A stretch of DNA of 64,000 nucleotides from Spirosoma radiotolerans. Its GTDB lineage: Bacteria; Bacteroidota; Bacteroidia; Cytophagales; Spirosomataceae. Of this stretch, positions 49,697 through 59,063 are shown piece by piece; the stretch's first letter is position 1, and each line of letters starts with the position of its first letter. The position numbers were made by a program, and so were the translations under genes. The stretch covers positions 5,441,501 through 5,505,500 of the forward strand of contig NZ_CP010429.1 of assembly GCF_000974425.1 (NCBI RefSeq). The letters are read 5' to 3'. The notes beneath the pieces are model-generated. The model did not search any database. It was not told the DNA's origin and was given only the letters and a program-made list of their open reading frames with translations.

Positions 49697-50029
49697 ATGC
49701 TAAGCGAATTCCGTACATTCATCGCCCAGGGTAACGTATTAGATTTAGCCGTTGGTGTCATCATCGGCGCTGCTTTTGGCAAGATCACAACCTCTTTAGT
49801 TGAGGACATCATCAACCCCATACTAGGGCTGCTTCTTGGTGGTGTTGATTTTAGTCAATTAAAAGTTGTGCTAAAAGAGGCCGTTGGTACAACTCCCGAA
49901 GTTGCTATCCGATACGGCAATTTCCTGAATACACTTATACAGTTCCTGATCATTGCCTGGGTTGTTTTTCTGATTGTTAAACTTGCCAATCGCGCCCGTT
50001 TATCGAGCTCACTGGCTCCTAAGGCCTGA
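49697..50029 (+). CDS. mscL: Large-conductance mechanosensitive channel MscL
   Basis: The 110-residue protein carries the MscL first helix FIAQGNVLDLAVGVIIGAAFG with the following TTSLVEDIINPILGLLLGG, a short periplasmic loop, and the second helix NTLIQFLIIAWVVFLIVKLA. The C-terminal helix bundle seen in many MscL proteins is short here. MscL opens when membrane tension is extreme and releases solutes. It is the last gene of the sigma factor/MscS block and is followed by a terminator. Confidence 0.95.
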   Translation: MLSEFRTFIAQGNVLDLAVGVIIGAAFGKITTSLVEDIINPILGLLLGGVDFSQLKVVLKEAVGTTPEVAIRYGNFLNTLIQFLIIAWVVFLIVKLANRARLSSSLAPKA

Positions 50030-50054
50030 CGCCTGCCAGGAAAAAATTTACCCC

Positions 50055-50083
50055 AGAAGCCCTGACCTATAGTCAGGGCTTCT
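50055..50083 (+). terminator. Terminator after mscL
   Basis: Perfect 12-bp stem (AGAAGCCCTGAC at 50055-50066 with its complement at 50072-50083) around a 5-nt loop. The transcript of the second dcw segment should start after it, within the 38 nt before murD, or by read-through. Confidence 0.75.
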
Positions 50084-50121
50084 CCATTTATGCGTTATTT
50101 TGCTGACTGTAAAGCTTTTTT

Positions 50122-51471
50122 ATGTCAGGTCAAAAAATAGTCATTCTGGGTGGGGGCGAAAGTGGCGTCGGAGCGGCCCTGCTGGCGCAAGCCAAAGGTT
50201 TCGATGTCTTTCTCTCTGATAGAGGGGCACTTAAGCCCGAATATAGAGCCACCCTGCAGGCAGCCGGTATTCCCTTTGAAGAGGGTCAACATACTGAAGA
50301 ACGCATTTTAGCGGCCACAGAAGTCGTCAAAAGTCCTGGTATTCCGGCAACGGTTCCACTCGTCCAAAAGCTCCGGGCCCAGGGAACGCCTGTGATTTCT
50401 GAAATCGAATTTGCGGCTCGATACACCCGGGCAACCCTCATCGGGATAACCGGCAGCAATGGCAAAACCACCACCACGCTGCTGGCTTACCATCTGCTTA
50501 AAACAGCCGGGCTGAATGTAGGGCTGGCCGGAAACATCGGCGACAGTTTTGCCGCTCAGGTTATAACGGACAACTTCGATTACTATGTATTGGAACTGAG
50601 CAGTTTCCAACTGGACGATATGTATCAGACCCATCTCGACGTCATGGTGCTGCTTAACATTACACCCGATCACCTCGACCGCTACAACTACAGCTTTCAG
50701 AATTACGTAGATTCCAAATTTCGGATTTTACAGAATGCCCGGCCGCAGGATACCTTCATTTATTTTGTGGAAAGCCAGCCCATTACGGACGAATTGGCAA
50801 AGCGACAGCCAGACGTACTGCACCTGCCCATTTCTCTAAAAGCCACCCCGTCGCCCGGTGGCTATGTCATTGATGGGCAATTGATTGCGAGAAACAAGAC
50901 GGCTTCGTTTGCCATTTCGCAAAGTGATACGCCCTTACGCGGGCCACATAATGCCCTAAACATGCTGGCGGCTATACTGGTGGCCCAATCGGTGGGTATC
51001 CCGAACGACGCTCTTGAGGCAGGCCTGAAAACGTTCCAGAATGCAGCCCACCGACTCGAGCTAGCCGGTACGATCAACGGCGTTCAGTTCATCAATGATT
51101 CAAAAGCGACGAATGTGGATTCTGTTTTTTACGCGCTCTCCAGCATGGACGCGCCAACCATCTGGATTGCAGGGGGCCAGGATAAAGGAAACGATTACAG
51201 TCAGTTAGATGAACAGGTGCATAAAAAAGTAAAAGCACTGATTTGTTTAGGCGTAGACAATCATAAATTAGTAGAATATTTCGGTGGTATGGTTCCCTTG
51301 ATTTACGAAACACAGGACATTACCGATGCTATAATGAAAGGACTCGAATGGGGAAATCCCGGCGATGTCGTGTTGTTATCACCCGCCTGCGCGAGCTTTG
51401 ATTTATTCAAAAATTACGAAGATCGCGGGAATCAGTTTAAAGCAGCTGTAAGAAAGATGTATGATGCATGA
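50122..51471 (+). CDS. murD: UDP-MurNAc-L-alanine:D-glutamate ligase MurD
   Basis: The 449-residue cytosolic ligase has the N-terminal nucleotide motif VILGGGESGVGAALLA and the ATP loop GSNGKT (111-116). It continues with ELSSFQLDDM, LNITPDHLDRY, the carbamylated-Lys region FINDSKATNVDSVFYAL and the C-terminal DVVLLSPACASFDLF. It adds D-Glu to UDP-MurNAc-L-Ala. It resumes the dcw order (murD, ftsW, murG, murC) after the inserted block. Confidence 0.97.
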   Translation: MSGQKIVILGGGESGVGAALLAQAKGFDVFLSDRGALKPEYRATLQAAGIPFEEGQHTEERILAATEVVKSPGIPATVPLVQKLRAQGTPVISEIEFAARYTRATLIGITGSNGKTTTTLLAYHLLKTAGLNVGLAGNIGDSFAAQVITDNFDYYVLELSSFQLDDMYQTHLDVMVLLNITPDHLDRYNYSFQNYVDSKFRILQNARPQDTFIYFVESQPITDELAKRQPDVLHLPISLKATPSPGGYVIDGQLIARNKTASFAISQSDTPLRGPHNALNMLAAILVAQSVGIPNDALEAGLKTFQNAAHRLELAGTINGVQFINDSKATNVDSVFYALSSMDAPTIWIAGGQDKGNDYSQLDEQVHKKVKALICLGVDNHKLVEYFGGMVPLIYETQDITDAIMKGLEWGNPGDVVLLSPACASFDLFKNYEDRGNQFKAAVRKMYDA

Positions 51472-51531
51472 TATAGAGCCTATATTCTATACTACAGATT
51501 CGCATACATCATACCTCTTATATCATACATC
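51463..51531. repeat. Inverted repeat between murD and ftsW
   Basis: The left side (51463-51478) pairs with the right side (51515-51531) with one gap, using ATATCATACATC-type sequence. The left arm covers the murD stop codon and the right arm ends nine bases before the ftsW ATG. Confidence 0.6.
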
Positions 51532-51539
51532 AAAAAATC

Positions 51540-52661
51540 ATGTTTCTTCGCGACTGGATTCGTACACATCTTAAAGGCGACCGCCAAATCTGGTGGATCG
51601 TGCTTTATCTGTCCATCATGAGTGTGCTGGTTGTTTACAGCGCAACGGGTACCAAAGCCTTTCGTGAGCTCGACGGTAATACCGAGATCTTTTTGCTCAA
51701 ACATGGGTCCCTCCTGCTTATCGGGCTGGCCTGTACGTATTTCGCGCACAAGATCAATTACGTGTATTACGCCCGGCTCTCGAAATTTGGCTTGTGGCTC
51801 TCCATTCCTTTATTACTATGGGCATTCTTTAAAGGCTCAACCCTCAATGATGCCTCGCGTTGGGTAACAATTCCAATTATCAACCAAACGTTTCAACCCT
51901 CCGATTTGGCCAAACTGGCCCTTATTTCCAACCTGGCCGCAATGCTGGCCAAGCGGCAGCGTTTCATGAGCGACCCGATCGTGCTCTTCAACCTGATTCT
52001 CTGGATTGGTGTCATTTGCTCGCTCATTATCCTCTCGAACACGTCAACCGCCCTGTTGCTCGGCGCAACCTGCTTTTTGCTCATGTACATTGGCCGGGTG
52101 CCGGTGCGCTACCTGGGTTATATGATTGCGGTCTGTGTTGTGTTTGGTGGGATAGCCCTGGCGGCCGGGCAACGCTTCGGCACAGCCTCGAACCGGGTAA
52201 AGAATTTCATGAGTTCCGATACAATTTTTTATCAGGTCGAGCAATCGTATATCGCCCTGGCCAACGGTGGACTAACGGGTCAGGGACCGGGCAACAGCCA
52301 CCAGCGGAATACCCTGCCCAACCCATTTTCTGATTTCATTTACGCAATCATTGTCGAAGAATATGGCCTGCTGCTGGGAGGCATTCCGGTTGTGCTGGCT
52401 TATATCTGGTTTTTGTGGCGAGGGATGAAAACCCTCCAAAAGGCAACCCGCCCCTTTGGAGGACTGTTATCGGCGGGTTTAACCTTTAGCATTGTTTTTC
52501 AGGCCTTTGCCAGCATTTGCGTAGCGATTGGCCTGGCCCCTGTAACAGGACAGCCACTCCCGCTACTAAGTATGGGTGGCACGTCGCTCATTTTCACGGG
52601 TTTGGCAATCGGTATTGTGCTGAGCGTGAGCCGCGACGAAGCCGACGAAAGTAAAATTTAA
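51540..52661 (+). CDS. ftsW: Septal peptidoglycan glycosyltransferase FtsW
   Basis: The 373-residue SEDS protein has about nine or ten membrane helices. SEDS motifs are visible: INQTFQPSDLAKLALI, ILSNTSTALLL, TGQGPGNSHQRNTLPNPFSD, FIYAIIVEEYGLLLG, and the C-terminal GQPLPLLSMGGTSLIFTG. It polymerises lipid II at the septum together with FtsI. It lies 68 nt after murD, across an inverted repeat. Confidence 0.96.
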   Translation: MFLRDWIRTHLKGDRQIWWIVLYLSIMSVLVVYSATGTKAFRELDGNTEIFLLKHGSLLLIGLACTYFAHKINYVYYARLSKFGLWLSIPLLLWAFFKGSTLNDASRWVTIPIINQTFQPSDLAKLALISNLAAMLAKRQRFMSDPIVLFNLILWIGVICSLIILSNTSTALLLGATCFLLMYIGRVPVRYLGYMIAVCVVFGGIALAAGQRFGTASNRVKNFMSSDTIFYQVEQSYIALANGGLTGQGPGNSHQRNTLPNPFSDFIYAIIVEEYGLLLGGIPVVLAYIWFLWRGMKTLQKATRPFGGLLSAGLTFSIVFQAFASICVAIGLAPVTGQPLPLLSMGGTSLIFTGLAIGIVLSVSRDEADESKI

Positions 52662-52672
52662 CCTTCGTGGTG

Positions 52673-52749
52673 TACGGTTCACCGTTTTCTGTTTACGGAC
52701 GTTGGCCCTACCGAATGGTCTTACCGTAAACAGAAAACCGTAAACCGTA
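52673..52749. repeat. 26-bp inverted repeat between ftsW and murG
   Basis: The arms 52673-52698 and 52724-52749 match at 24 of 26 positions with a 25-nt loop. Each arm holds GTTTACGG or its complement, a word also repeated in the arms at 59833-60029. Confidence 0.75.
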
Positions 52750-52768
52750 TTCCATAACCACTTACTGG

Positions 52769-53860
52769 ATGAAAGTTATTATCAGCGGGGGCGGCACTGG
52801 CGGGCATATCTATCCAGCTATTGCGATTGCCAACGAACTCAAAACCATGGATGCAACAACAGAAATTTTGTTTGTTGGCGCTGAAGGGAAAATGGAAATG
52901 GAAAAAGTACCTCGCGCTGGCTATACTATCGTGGGCTTGCCCATTGTGGGTATCAAACGGGAACTGACGATGGCAAATCTGGCCTTTCCGTTTAAATTAG
53001 GGACCAGTTTACTTCGGGCCCGGCAAATCGTTCGCGACTTCCGCCCCGACGTAGCCGTGGGCGTGGGTGGCTACGCCAGTGGTCCCCTACTCCTGGCCGC
53101 ATCTATGCATGGTACCCCAACGCTAATCCAGGAGCAAAATTCCTATGCAGGGCTGACCAACAAAGTCCTGGCCCGCTGGGCGAAACGAATTTGTGTTGCT
53201 TATCCGGGTATGGACGCGTTTTTTCCGGCCGAAAAGATCAAGGTTACAGGCAATCCCGTTCGCAGCGATATTCAGTTTTCCAGTGAAAAGGTAACGGCTG
53301 GCCAAACGCTCTTTAGCTTGGAAACTAACCGCCCCACATTGTTGATTATTGGGGGCAGCCAGGGAGCCCGCAGCATAAACGAGAGCATAGAAAGCGGGCT
53401 GCAACGCTTTGTTGACGCGGGTATTCAGGTAATCTGGCAAACGGGACCAGCCTTCATTGAACGGGCGAAAACAGCCATAGCTGCCACTGGCTCAGACCTG
53501 ATCAAAGCTTATGATTTCATTTACGATATGGACAAAGCCTACGCTGTTGCCGATTCGGTGGTGTCGCGGGCGGGCGCGTTGTCGGTATCGGAGCTGTGTC
53601 TGGTTGGTCGCCCGGCCATTTTGGTACCGTTTCCGGCAGCCGCCGAAGATCATCAAACCAAAAATGCCATGAGTTTGGTCGATCATAACGCTGCCCTACT
53701 CGTGAACGACCGAACAGCTCGACAGGAACTGGTTACAGCGGCCCTTAATCTGCTGGCGAATCAGGCTCAACAGCAGCAATTAAGCCAGCAGATTAAGACA
53801 TTTGCCCGACCAAACGCGGCTCGGGATATTGCCAATGAAGTAGTGAAATTAACAAAATGA
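52769..53860 (+). CDS. murG: N-acetylglucosaminyltransferase MurG
   Basis: The 363-residue GT28 enzyme opens with VIISGGGTGGHIYPAIAIAN (G-loop), then VGVGGYASGPLLLAA, LIQEQNSYAGLTNKVLARWA, LLIIGGSQGARSINE and the UDP-GlcNAc-binding SRAGALSVSELCLVGRPAIL. It adds GlcNAc to lipid I to make lipid II at the inner membrane face. It is 108 nt after ftsW, with a 26-bp inverted repeat between. Confidence 0.97.
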   Translation: MKVIISGGGTGGHIYPAIAIANELKTMDATTEILFVGAEGKMEMEKVPRAGYTIVGLPIVGIKRELTMANLAFPFKLGTSLLRARQIVRDFRPDVAVGVGGYASGPLLLAASMHGTPTLIQEQNSYAGLTNKVLARWAKRICVAYPGMDAFFPAEKIKVTGNPVRSDIQFSSEKVTAGQTLFSLETNRPTLLIIGGSQGARSINESIESGLQRFVDAGIQVIWQTGPAFIERAKTAIAATGSDLIKAYDFIYDMDKAYAVADSVVSRAGALSVSELCLVGRPAILVPFPAAAEDHQTKNAMSLVDHNAALLVNDRTARQELVTAALNLLANQAQQQQLSQQIKTFARPNAARDIANEVVKLTK

Positions 53861-53929
53861 GGCTATTTGGAGTAGTATATACGCAGGCGACGTATACGCA
53901 TGCGCTTCTGCTCCTTCCTCCCAACAAGA

Positions 53930-55315
53930 ATGACATTAGACCAATTTAAGTACATTTATTTTCTGGGAATCGGCGGAATCGGCATGAGTGCGCTCGCCCG
54001 CTGGTTTCAGGTGAATGGCTATGCTGTAGCCGGATATGACAAAACCCCCACGGCTCTTACCGAAGCCCTTCAGGCCGAAGGTATGGTTATCCATTTTACG
54101 GATGATGTTGAGCAGATCCCGACCGCGTTTCGAGAAAACCCAGCCGAAACGCTGGTCATTTATACGCCTGCCATTCCCAAAACGCATTCGGAGTACATAT
54201 ACCTGACGGAACAGGGGTTTATTCTCCAGAAACGCTCGCAGGTGCTGGGCTTACTGGCAGGCCAGATGACAACGATCGGGGTGGCCGGTACGCACGGAAA
54301 GACCACTACATCGTCGATGGTGGCGCATATTCTGCGCGATGCCGGAGTTAACTGTGCGGCTTTCCTGGGCGGTATTACAAATAATTATGGCACAAATTTT
54401 TTGCTTAATCAACCTGCCGATGACCTCCGGTCTGTGGTGTGTGTGGTTGAAGCCGATGAGTTTGACCGCTCGTTTTTAACCCTTTTTCCAACGTACGCCA
54501 TTGTCACCTCCACCGATGCCGACCACCTCGACATTTATGGAGCCCACGACGCTGTGCTCGACTCATTCGGCAAGTTTGTTAGTCAGATCGAACCCGAGGG
54601 TGTGCTGTTCATGAAGCAAGGCTTGTCACTTGCCGATAAAACCAAAGCTTCTGTTCGGCCCTATTCACTGAAAGAGGGCGATTATTACAGTCAGAATTTA
54701 CGGATCGAGCAAGCCACATTCATCTTCGACCTGGTTTATCCAGGCGGTGTTATTACCGATATTCGATTGACCGTTCCGGGCTTTCACAATGTCGAGAATG
54801 CGGTAGCTGCGGGAGCGGTTGCGCTTGAAGTTGGTGTATCGCCCGAGGCTATTCGCCTGGCTCTCAACAGCTACCGGGGCGTTCGTCGCCGGTTCGAATA
54901 CATCCTAAAAACCGATTCTATCGTATTTATCGATGACTACGCTCACCACCCGGCTGAGGTGCAGGCATTTTTATCGTCGGTAAAGGCCCTTTATCCAGAT
55001 CGAGAAGTAACGGCTATCTTTCAACCCCATTTATTTAGTCGCACCCGGGATTTTGCGGAAGGGTTCGCCGAAAGTCTGTCGCTGGCCGACCATGTTATTC
55101 TCCTGGATATTTATCCAGCGCGTGAATTACCCATAGAAGGTGTTACCTCAGACTTGATTTTTCGGGACGTACACTCGAAAACAAAGAAAAAATGCACCAA
55201 AGCGGAGTTACCCGACGTTTTGCGAAAAATGAAACCCACACTACTTGTAACCATTGGCGCGGGAGACATTGACCAAATGTTAATACTTTTAAAAGACACA
55301 CTTGTAGACCAATAG
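53930..55315 (+). CDS. murC: UDP-MurNAc:L-alanine ligase MurC
   Basis: The protein has 461 residues from the ATG at 53930. An in-frame ATG lies 30 nt upstream (53900), but the conserved N-terminus (YFLGIGGIGMSALARWFQ) begins right after the later ATG. The ATP loop is GTHGKT (120-125). Central motifs are EADEFDRSFL, TSTDADHLDIYG and FIDDYAHHPAEVQAF. It adds L-Ala to UDP-MurNAc, the first committed peptide step. Confidence 0.96.
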   Translation: MTLDQFKYIYFLGIGGIGMSALARWFQVNGYAVAGYDKTPTALTEALQAEGMVIHFTDDVEQIPTAFRENPAETLVIYTPAIPKTHSEYIYLTEQGFILQKRSQVLGLLAGQMTTIGVAGTHGKTTTSSMVAHILRDAGVNCAAFLGGITNNYGTNFLLNQPADDLRSVVCVVEADEFDRSFLTLFPTYAIVTSTDADHLDIYGAHDAVLDSFGKFVSQIEPEGVLFMKQGLSLADKTKASVRPYSLKEGDYYSQNLRIEQATFIFDLVYPGGVITDIRLTVPGFHNVENAVAAGAVALEVGVSPEAIRLALNSYRGVRRRFEYILKTDSIVFIDDYAHHPAEVQAFLSSVKALYPDREVTAIFQPHLFSRTRDFAEGFAESLSLADHVILLDIYPARELPIEGVTSDLIFRDVHSKTKKKCTKAELPDVLRKMKPTLLVTIGAGDIDQMLILLKDTLVDQ

Positions 55316-55352
55316 ATAAATATATCCCAAAAACAATCCAGCTTATTTACAG

Positions 55353-56126
55353 ATGTTTTCTACCTTTAAATCATCCAAAAAGTGGTTACTCACGGCCGGA
55401 AGTGTTTTATGCCTGTTCGGGCTCATTGCGTTTACCGAAATTCGGCATGGCCAGAAGCACGTTCGTGACGTAATCGTGCAGTTGGATGAGGTGGATGGAC
55501 ATCGTTTTCTGACGCGTCGGGATGTGATGGGGTACCTAACCAATCAGGGAGCAGACCCGGTTATTGGCGAGAATTACGGAGAGGTTGATTTGCGTAAGCT
55601 GGAAACGAGGTTACAGCAACACGGCTTAGTAAAGAAATGTCAGGTATTTCGTGACTTAGCCGGTAGCCTGCTCGTCGTGATTGAACAACCTCACCCGCTG
55701 GCTCGGCTAATGCCTTCGGGCGATGGCGTTCGGTCTGCATCAGGACAGTATGTGAGTGAAGAAGGGCGTTTTTTTCCGGTTTCAATGAATTACTCGGCTC
55801 GTGTGCCGGTGTTGACGGGTCGTTATTTTGCCCAGAACCGTTCACTAGCCAATGAGCGAAACAGACCGCTGCTGAACTTACTGAAACGGATTCATGACGA
55901 TCCGTTCTGGCGGGCACAGATTACCGAATTATCGGTCGATGAGCGGGGCGAAATAACAATGTGGCCTCAAGTGGGTAATCATACTATCGACTTTGGACCA
56001 CCAACGGAAGTAGATGAGAAATTGAAGAAACTGAAATTAGTATATACAGACGTTTTACCGGCCAAAGGTTGGGACCGCTACAGCCGGGTAAGCGTTCAGT
56101 ATCGAAATCAAATAGTGTGCGAATGA
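55353..56126 (+). CDS. ftsQ: Cell division protein FtsQ
   Basis: The 257-residue protein has a short cytoplasmic N-terminus and one membrane helix (about 9-29, WLLTAGSVLCLFGLIAFTEI). A POTRA domain follows (about 35-105, VRDVIVQLDEVDGHRFLTRR), and then a beta-rich domain ending YRNQIVCE. It links FtsB/L to the divisome in the periplasm. The stop overlaps the ftsA start by four bases (ATGA at 56123-56126). Sequence conservation of FtsQ is low, so the name rests on topology and position. Confidence 0.88.
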   Translation: MFSTFKSSKKWLLTAGSVLCLFGLIAFTEIRHGQKHVRDVIVQLDEVDGHRFLTRRDVMGYLTNQGADPVIGENYGEVDLRKLETRLQQHGLVKKCQVFRDLAGSLLVVIEQPHPLARLMPSGDGVRSASGQYVSEEGRFFPVSMNYSARVPVLTGRYFAQNRSLANERNRPLLNLLKRIHDDPFWRAQITELSVDERGEITMWPQVGNHTIDFGPPTEVDEKLKKLKLVYTDVLPAKGWDRYSRVSVQYRNQIVCE

Positions 56127-57520
56127 TACCAACGGGCATGGACGAGAAAATAGTGGTGGGTCTGGACATTGGCAGCACCAAGGTATGTGCGGTTGCCGGT
56201 CGATTGATTCGAAACAATAAAGAACAGGAAACACTCGAAGTATTGGGTGTGGGCGAAACAAATTTGACCGACGGTGTAGCAAAAGGCTCTGTTGTCAACG
56301 TCAATAATACCGTAAATGCCATCAAACGGGCGGTCGCTGATGCATCGAACCAATCGAACCTAAACATTCATCTGGTCAATGTCAGTTTTAGCGGCTCGCA
56401 CGTAACGTCGGTCAAGTCAAGCGGTAGCATTACCCGGTCGTCTTCGGGCGATGAAGTGCAGATCGAAGACATTGACCACTTGCTCAACGATATGTATCGT
56501 ACCTCAATTCCGGCAGATAAGGAAATTATCCATGTCTTGCCAATGGATTTTGTGGTCGATAACGAAACCAGTGTCAACCAGCCTGTTGGCCGGAATGGCG
56601 TCAAACTAGGTGCTGATTTTCAACTCATTACAGCCCAGGCCAACGCAGCCCGCAACATTCGCAAGTGCATTCTGCGCAATAATCTGGCGCAGGATACCAT
56701 GATGCTGTCGGCGCTGGCATCGGGCCTGGCGGTGTTGACTGACGAAGAGAAATACGCGGGCGTTGCCCTGGTGGACATTGGGGGCGGTACCACCGAAATG
56801 GCCATTTATTACCGAAATGTATTACGCCATGTGGCGGTATTTCCGTGGGCGGGTAACAGCCTGACGTCGGATATTCAGGCCGGGTGCAAAATTCTCCCCA
56901 ATCAGGCCGAACTCCTCAAGAAAAAATTTGGCAGTGCTAACCCCGGCGAATATAACCTCAACGAAGTTGTTGCCGTACCGGGTCTCAGCAATCGCAAACC
57001 TAAAGATGTACTGCTCAAAAACGTGGCTGTCATTATCGAAGATCGGCTGCGTGAAATTGCCGCACTGGTTCAGGCCGAAATTATTCGGTCGGGCTACGAT
57101 GGCAAGTTACTGGGCGGTATTGTATTGACCGGTGGCTCAGCTCTGATTCCAGGCGTCGAGCATATATTTGGCCGGGTGACGGGGGTTGAAGAAGTTCGCG
57201 TTGGTTATCCGGAGCATCTTGAACCCAATGGCCGTGCCGACTTAGTGGGTGACCCCGCTTATGCCACGGCTGTAGGCCTGGTTTGGGCAGGTTACAAAAC
57301 GATTGATAACCGAATCTCGTTTATCAGTGATCCGAATCGGGCTTATAAAGAAGACGAGCAGCCTGTTGGTCCCGTTCGGCCCGTGTACCCAACCGGGGGT
57401 AGTACGCCAAAATCACAACCCAGCGTGAAGGCGCCTGAACCCGAGCCGAAGAAAAGCTGGTTTGATAAGCTTAAAGAAGCACTTCAACCAACGCGGGGCA
57501 ACGAAACCGATACGTATTGA
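56123..57520 (+). CDS. ftsA: Cell division protein FtsA
   Basis: The protein has 465 residues from the ATG at 56123, which overlaps the ftsQ stop; an upstream frame (from 56069) runs through ftsQ coding sequence and is rejected. Actin-fold motifs are KIVVGLDIGSTKVCAVAG, NVSFSGSHVTSVKSSG (1C domain), GVALVDIGGGTTEMAIY and GIVLTGGSALIPGVEHIF. An amphipathic helix near the C-terminus (KSWFDKLKEAL) would tether FtsZ filaments to the membrane. FtsZ follows directly. Confidence 0.95.
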   Translation: MIPTGMDEKIVVGLDIGSTKVCAVAGRLIRNNKEQETLEVLGVGETNLTDGVAKGSVVNVNNTVNAIKRAVADASNQSNLNIHLVNVSFSGSHVTSVKSSGSITRSSSGDEVQIEDIDHLLNDMYRTSIPADKEIIHVLPMDFVVDNETSVNQPVGRNGVKLGADFQLITAQANAARNIRKCILRNNLAQDTMMLSALASGLAVLTDEEKYAGVALVDIGGGTTEMAIYYRNVLRHVAVFPWAGNSLTSDIQAGCKILPNQAELLKKKFGSANPGEYNLNEVVAVPGLSNRKPKDVLLKNVAVIIEDRLREIAALVQAEIIRSGYDGKLLGGIVLTGGSALIPGVEHIFGRVTGVEEVRVGYPEHLEPNGRADLVGDPAYATAVGLVWAGYKTIDNRISFISDPNRAYKEDEQPVGPVRPVYPTGGSTPKSQPSVKAPEPEPKKSWFDKLKEALQPTRGNETDTY

Positions 57521-57600
57521 TGATGGAACCAAACCGGCTTGAGCCGGCGCAAAGGCAAGCAGGCAGTTTTCACAACGAACAGACACCATATACCCACACG

Positions 57601-59034
57601 ATGAATAGTCAGGGCTATAGATTCGAACTTCCAGACGACAACCCAATCATTATCAAGGTTGTTGGCGTGGGCGGCATGGGCGGCAATGCCGTCAAGCACA
57701 TGCACAAATTAAAGATGCAGGATGTGAGTTTTGCTGTATGCAATACTGACCGCCAAGCCCTTATGAGTAATCCTGTGCCAACCAAGTTGCAACTAGGCGA
57801 CGGGTTGGGCGCAGGTACCGAAGCAAAAGCCGGTGAAGATGCGGCTCGTGCCAGTATTGACGAAATCCGAAATTTACTGGCTCCTCCTACCAAAATGGTT
57901 TTCATTACGGCGGGTATGGGTGGTGGTACGGGTACGGGCGCAGCCCCTGTAGTCGCTGAGGTGGCACGCGAAATGGGCTTACTGACGGTGGCTGTTGTAA
58001 CGGCCCCGTATTGGTACGAAGGAACGGACAAGAAAGAACAGGCCCGTGAGGGTATTGAAAAACTCAAGAATAGCTGCGATACAGTACTGGTTGTTCTGAA
58101 CGACAAACTCGCCGAGTTATACAGCGAATTAACCTGGACAGAAGCTTACGCACATGCCGATGATGTGCTGGCAAACGCCGTGAAAAGTATTGCCGAGATC
58201 ATCACCACACAGGGCGATATCAACGCTGACTTTGCCGACGTGAAGAAAGTCCTCGAACAGGCCGGGCAATCCGTAATGGGATCGGCTGAGGTTGGGGGCG
58301 AAGACCGTGCGCTGCGCGCTATCGAAGCGGCTCTGAATTCACCACTGCTCAACGACCATGATATCCGGGGAGCCAAACGTATTCTGCTCACGATCTCATC
58401 GAGTAAAGAGCATGCCATGCGTTTGAAAGAACAGATGGCCATCTCAGAGCACGTGGCCAAAAAGATTCAGAGCGAAGCCAAGATGTTTAAGTTCGGTGCA
58501 ATTACGGACGATAACCTTGGCGAAAATCTGCGCGTAACCATCATTGCAGCAGGATTTGACGGCACGACGACCCTGATGGATCAGTTGAAGGATACAACCT
58601 TGCCAGAGGTTCCTGCCCAACCAGAAGCTATCGTCGTTGATTTACCGGAAGATAGCCAGGAGCAGGAAGATACCAAAGAAGAACTGGTACTGGTTGATAG
58701 CGATGGTGAAGAAATCGATCCTACTCTTTCTGGCTTGAGTATTAAGTCGGACGATAAGCAAACGCCAACCAGTTACAATGGCACAACGATCATTCGTCCA
58801 GAAACGCCCGGCATCATCCGCCCTTATCAGGATGAAGCCGATGTGCTGCTGCTCGACGATGAAGAACGGCCCAGCGATGCCGACATGATCAAGCGCATGG
58901 TAGAAGCCTTTACAAAAGGGCAGTATCTAGCCGCTGACCTCGACCGGCCTACTTTCGAGCGGAATAAGACCATGCTCTATTCCCTGCCGATGCTGTCTGA
59001 GCAGGAGTTCGTTCGTTCGAAATTGAATGATTGA
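57601..59034 (+). CDS. ftsZ: Cell division GTPase FtsZ
   Basis: The protein has 477 residues from the ATG at 57601. The nucleotide site carries the tubulin signature GGGTGTG (107-113) after ITAGMG, with VGVGGMGGNAVKHM earlier and the T7 loop NADFADVKKVLEQAG later. A long acidic linker (about 345-400) precedes the C-terminal peptide region. In-frame ATGs at 57520 and 57523 could add 26-27 residues, but these are basic/polar and unlike other FtsZ N-termini. The last gene of the cluster; a strong terminator follows. Confidence 0.96.
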   Translation: MNSQGYRFELPDDNPIIIKVVGVGGMGGNAVKHMHKLKMQDVSFAVCNTDRQALMSNPVPTKLQLGDGLGAGTEAKAGEDAARASIDEIRNLLAPPTKMVFITAGMGGGTGTGAAPVVAEVAREMGLLTVAVVTAPYWYEGTDKKEQAREGIEKLKNSCDTVLVVLNDKLAELYSELTWTEAYAHADDVLANAVKSIAEIITTQGDINADFADVKKVLEQAGQSVMGSAEVGGEDRALRAIEAALNSPLLNDHDIRGAKRILLTISSSKEHAMRLKEQMAISEHVAKKIQSEAKMFKFGAITDDNLGENLRVTIIAAGFDGTTTLMDQLKDTTLPEVPAQPEAIVVDLPEDSQEQEDTKEELVLVDSDGEEIDPTLSGLSIKSDDKQTPTSYNGTTIIRPETPGIIRPYQDEADVLLLDDEERPSDADMIKRMVEAFTKGQYLAADLDRPTFERNKTMLYSLPMLSEQEFVRSKLND

Positions 59035-59063
59035 TCGGGTGTAAAAAATACATTTCCGTTAGC

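Noticed and set aside
57517-57600. Longer FtsZ start (TTG at 57517 or ATG at 57520/57523)
   Set aside because: The added residues are unlike FtsZ N-termini and the ATG at 57601 gives a normal length; a longer form cannot be excluded without protein data.
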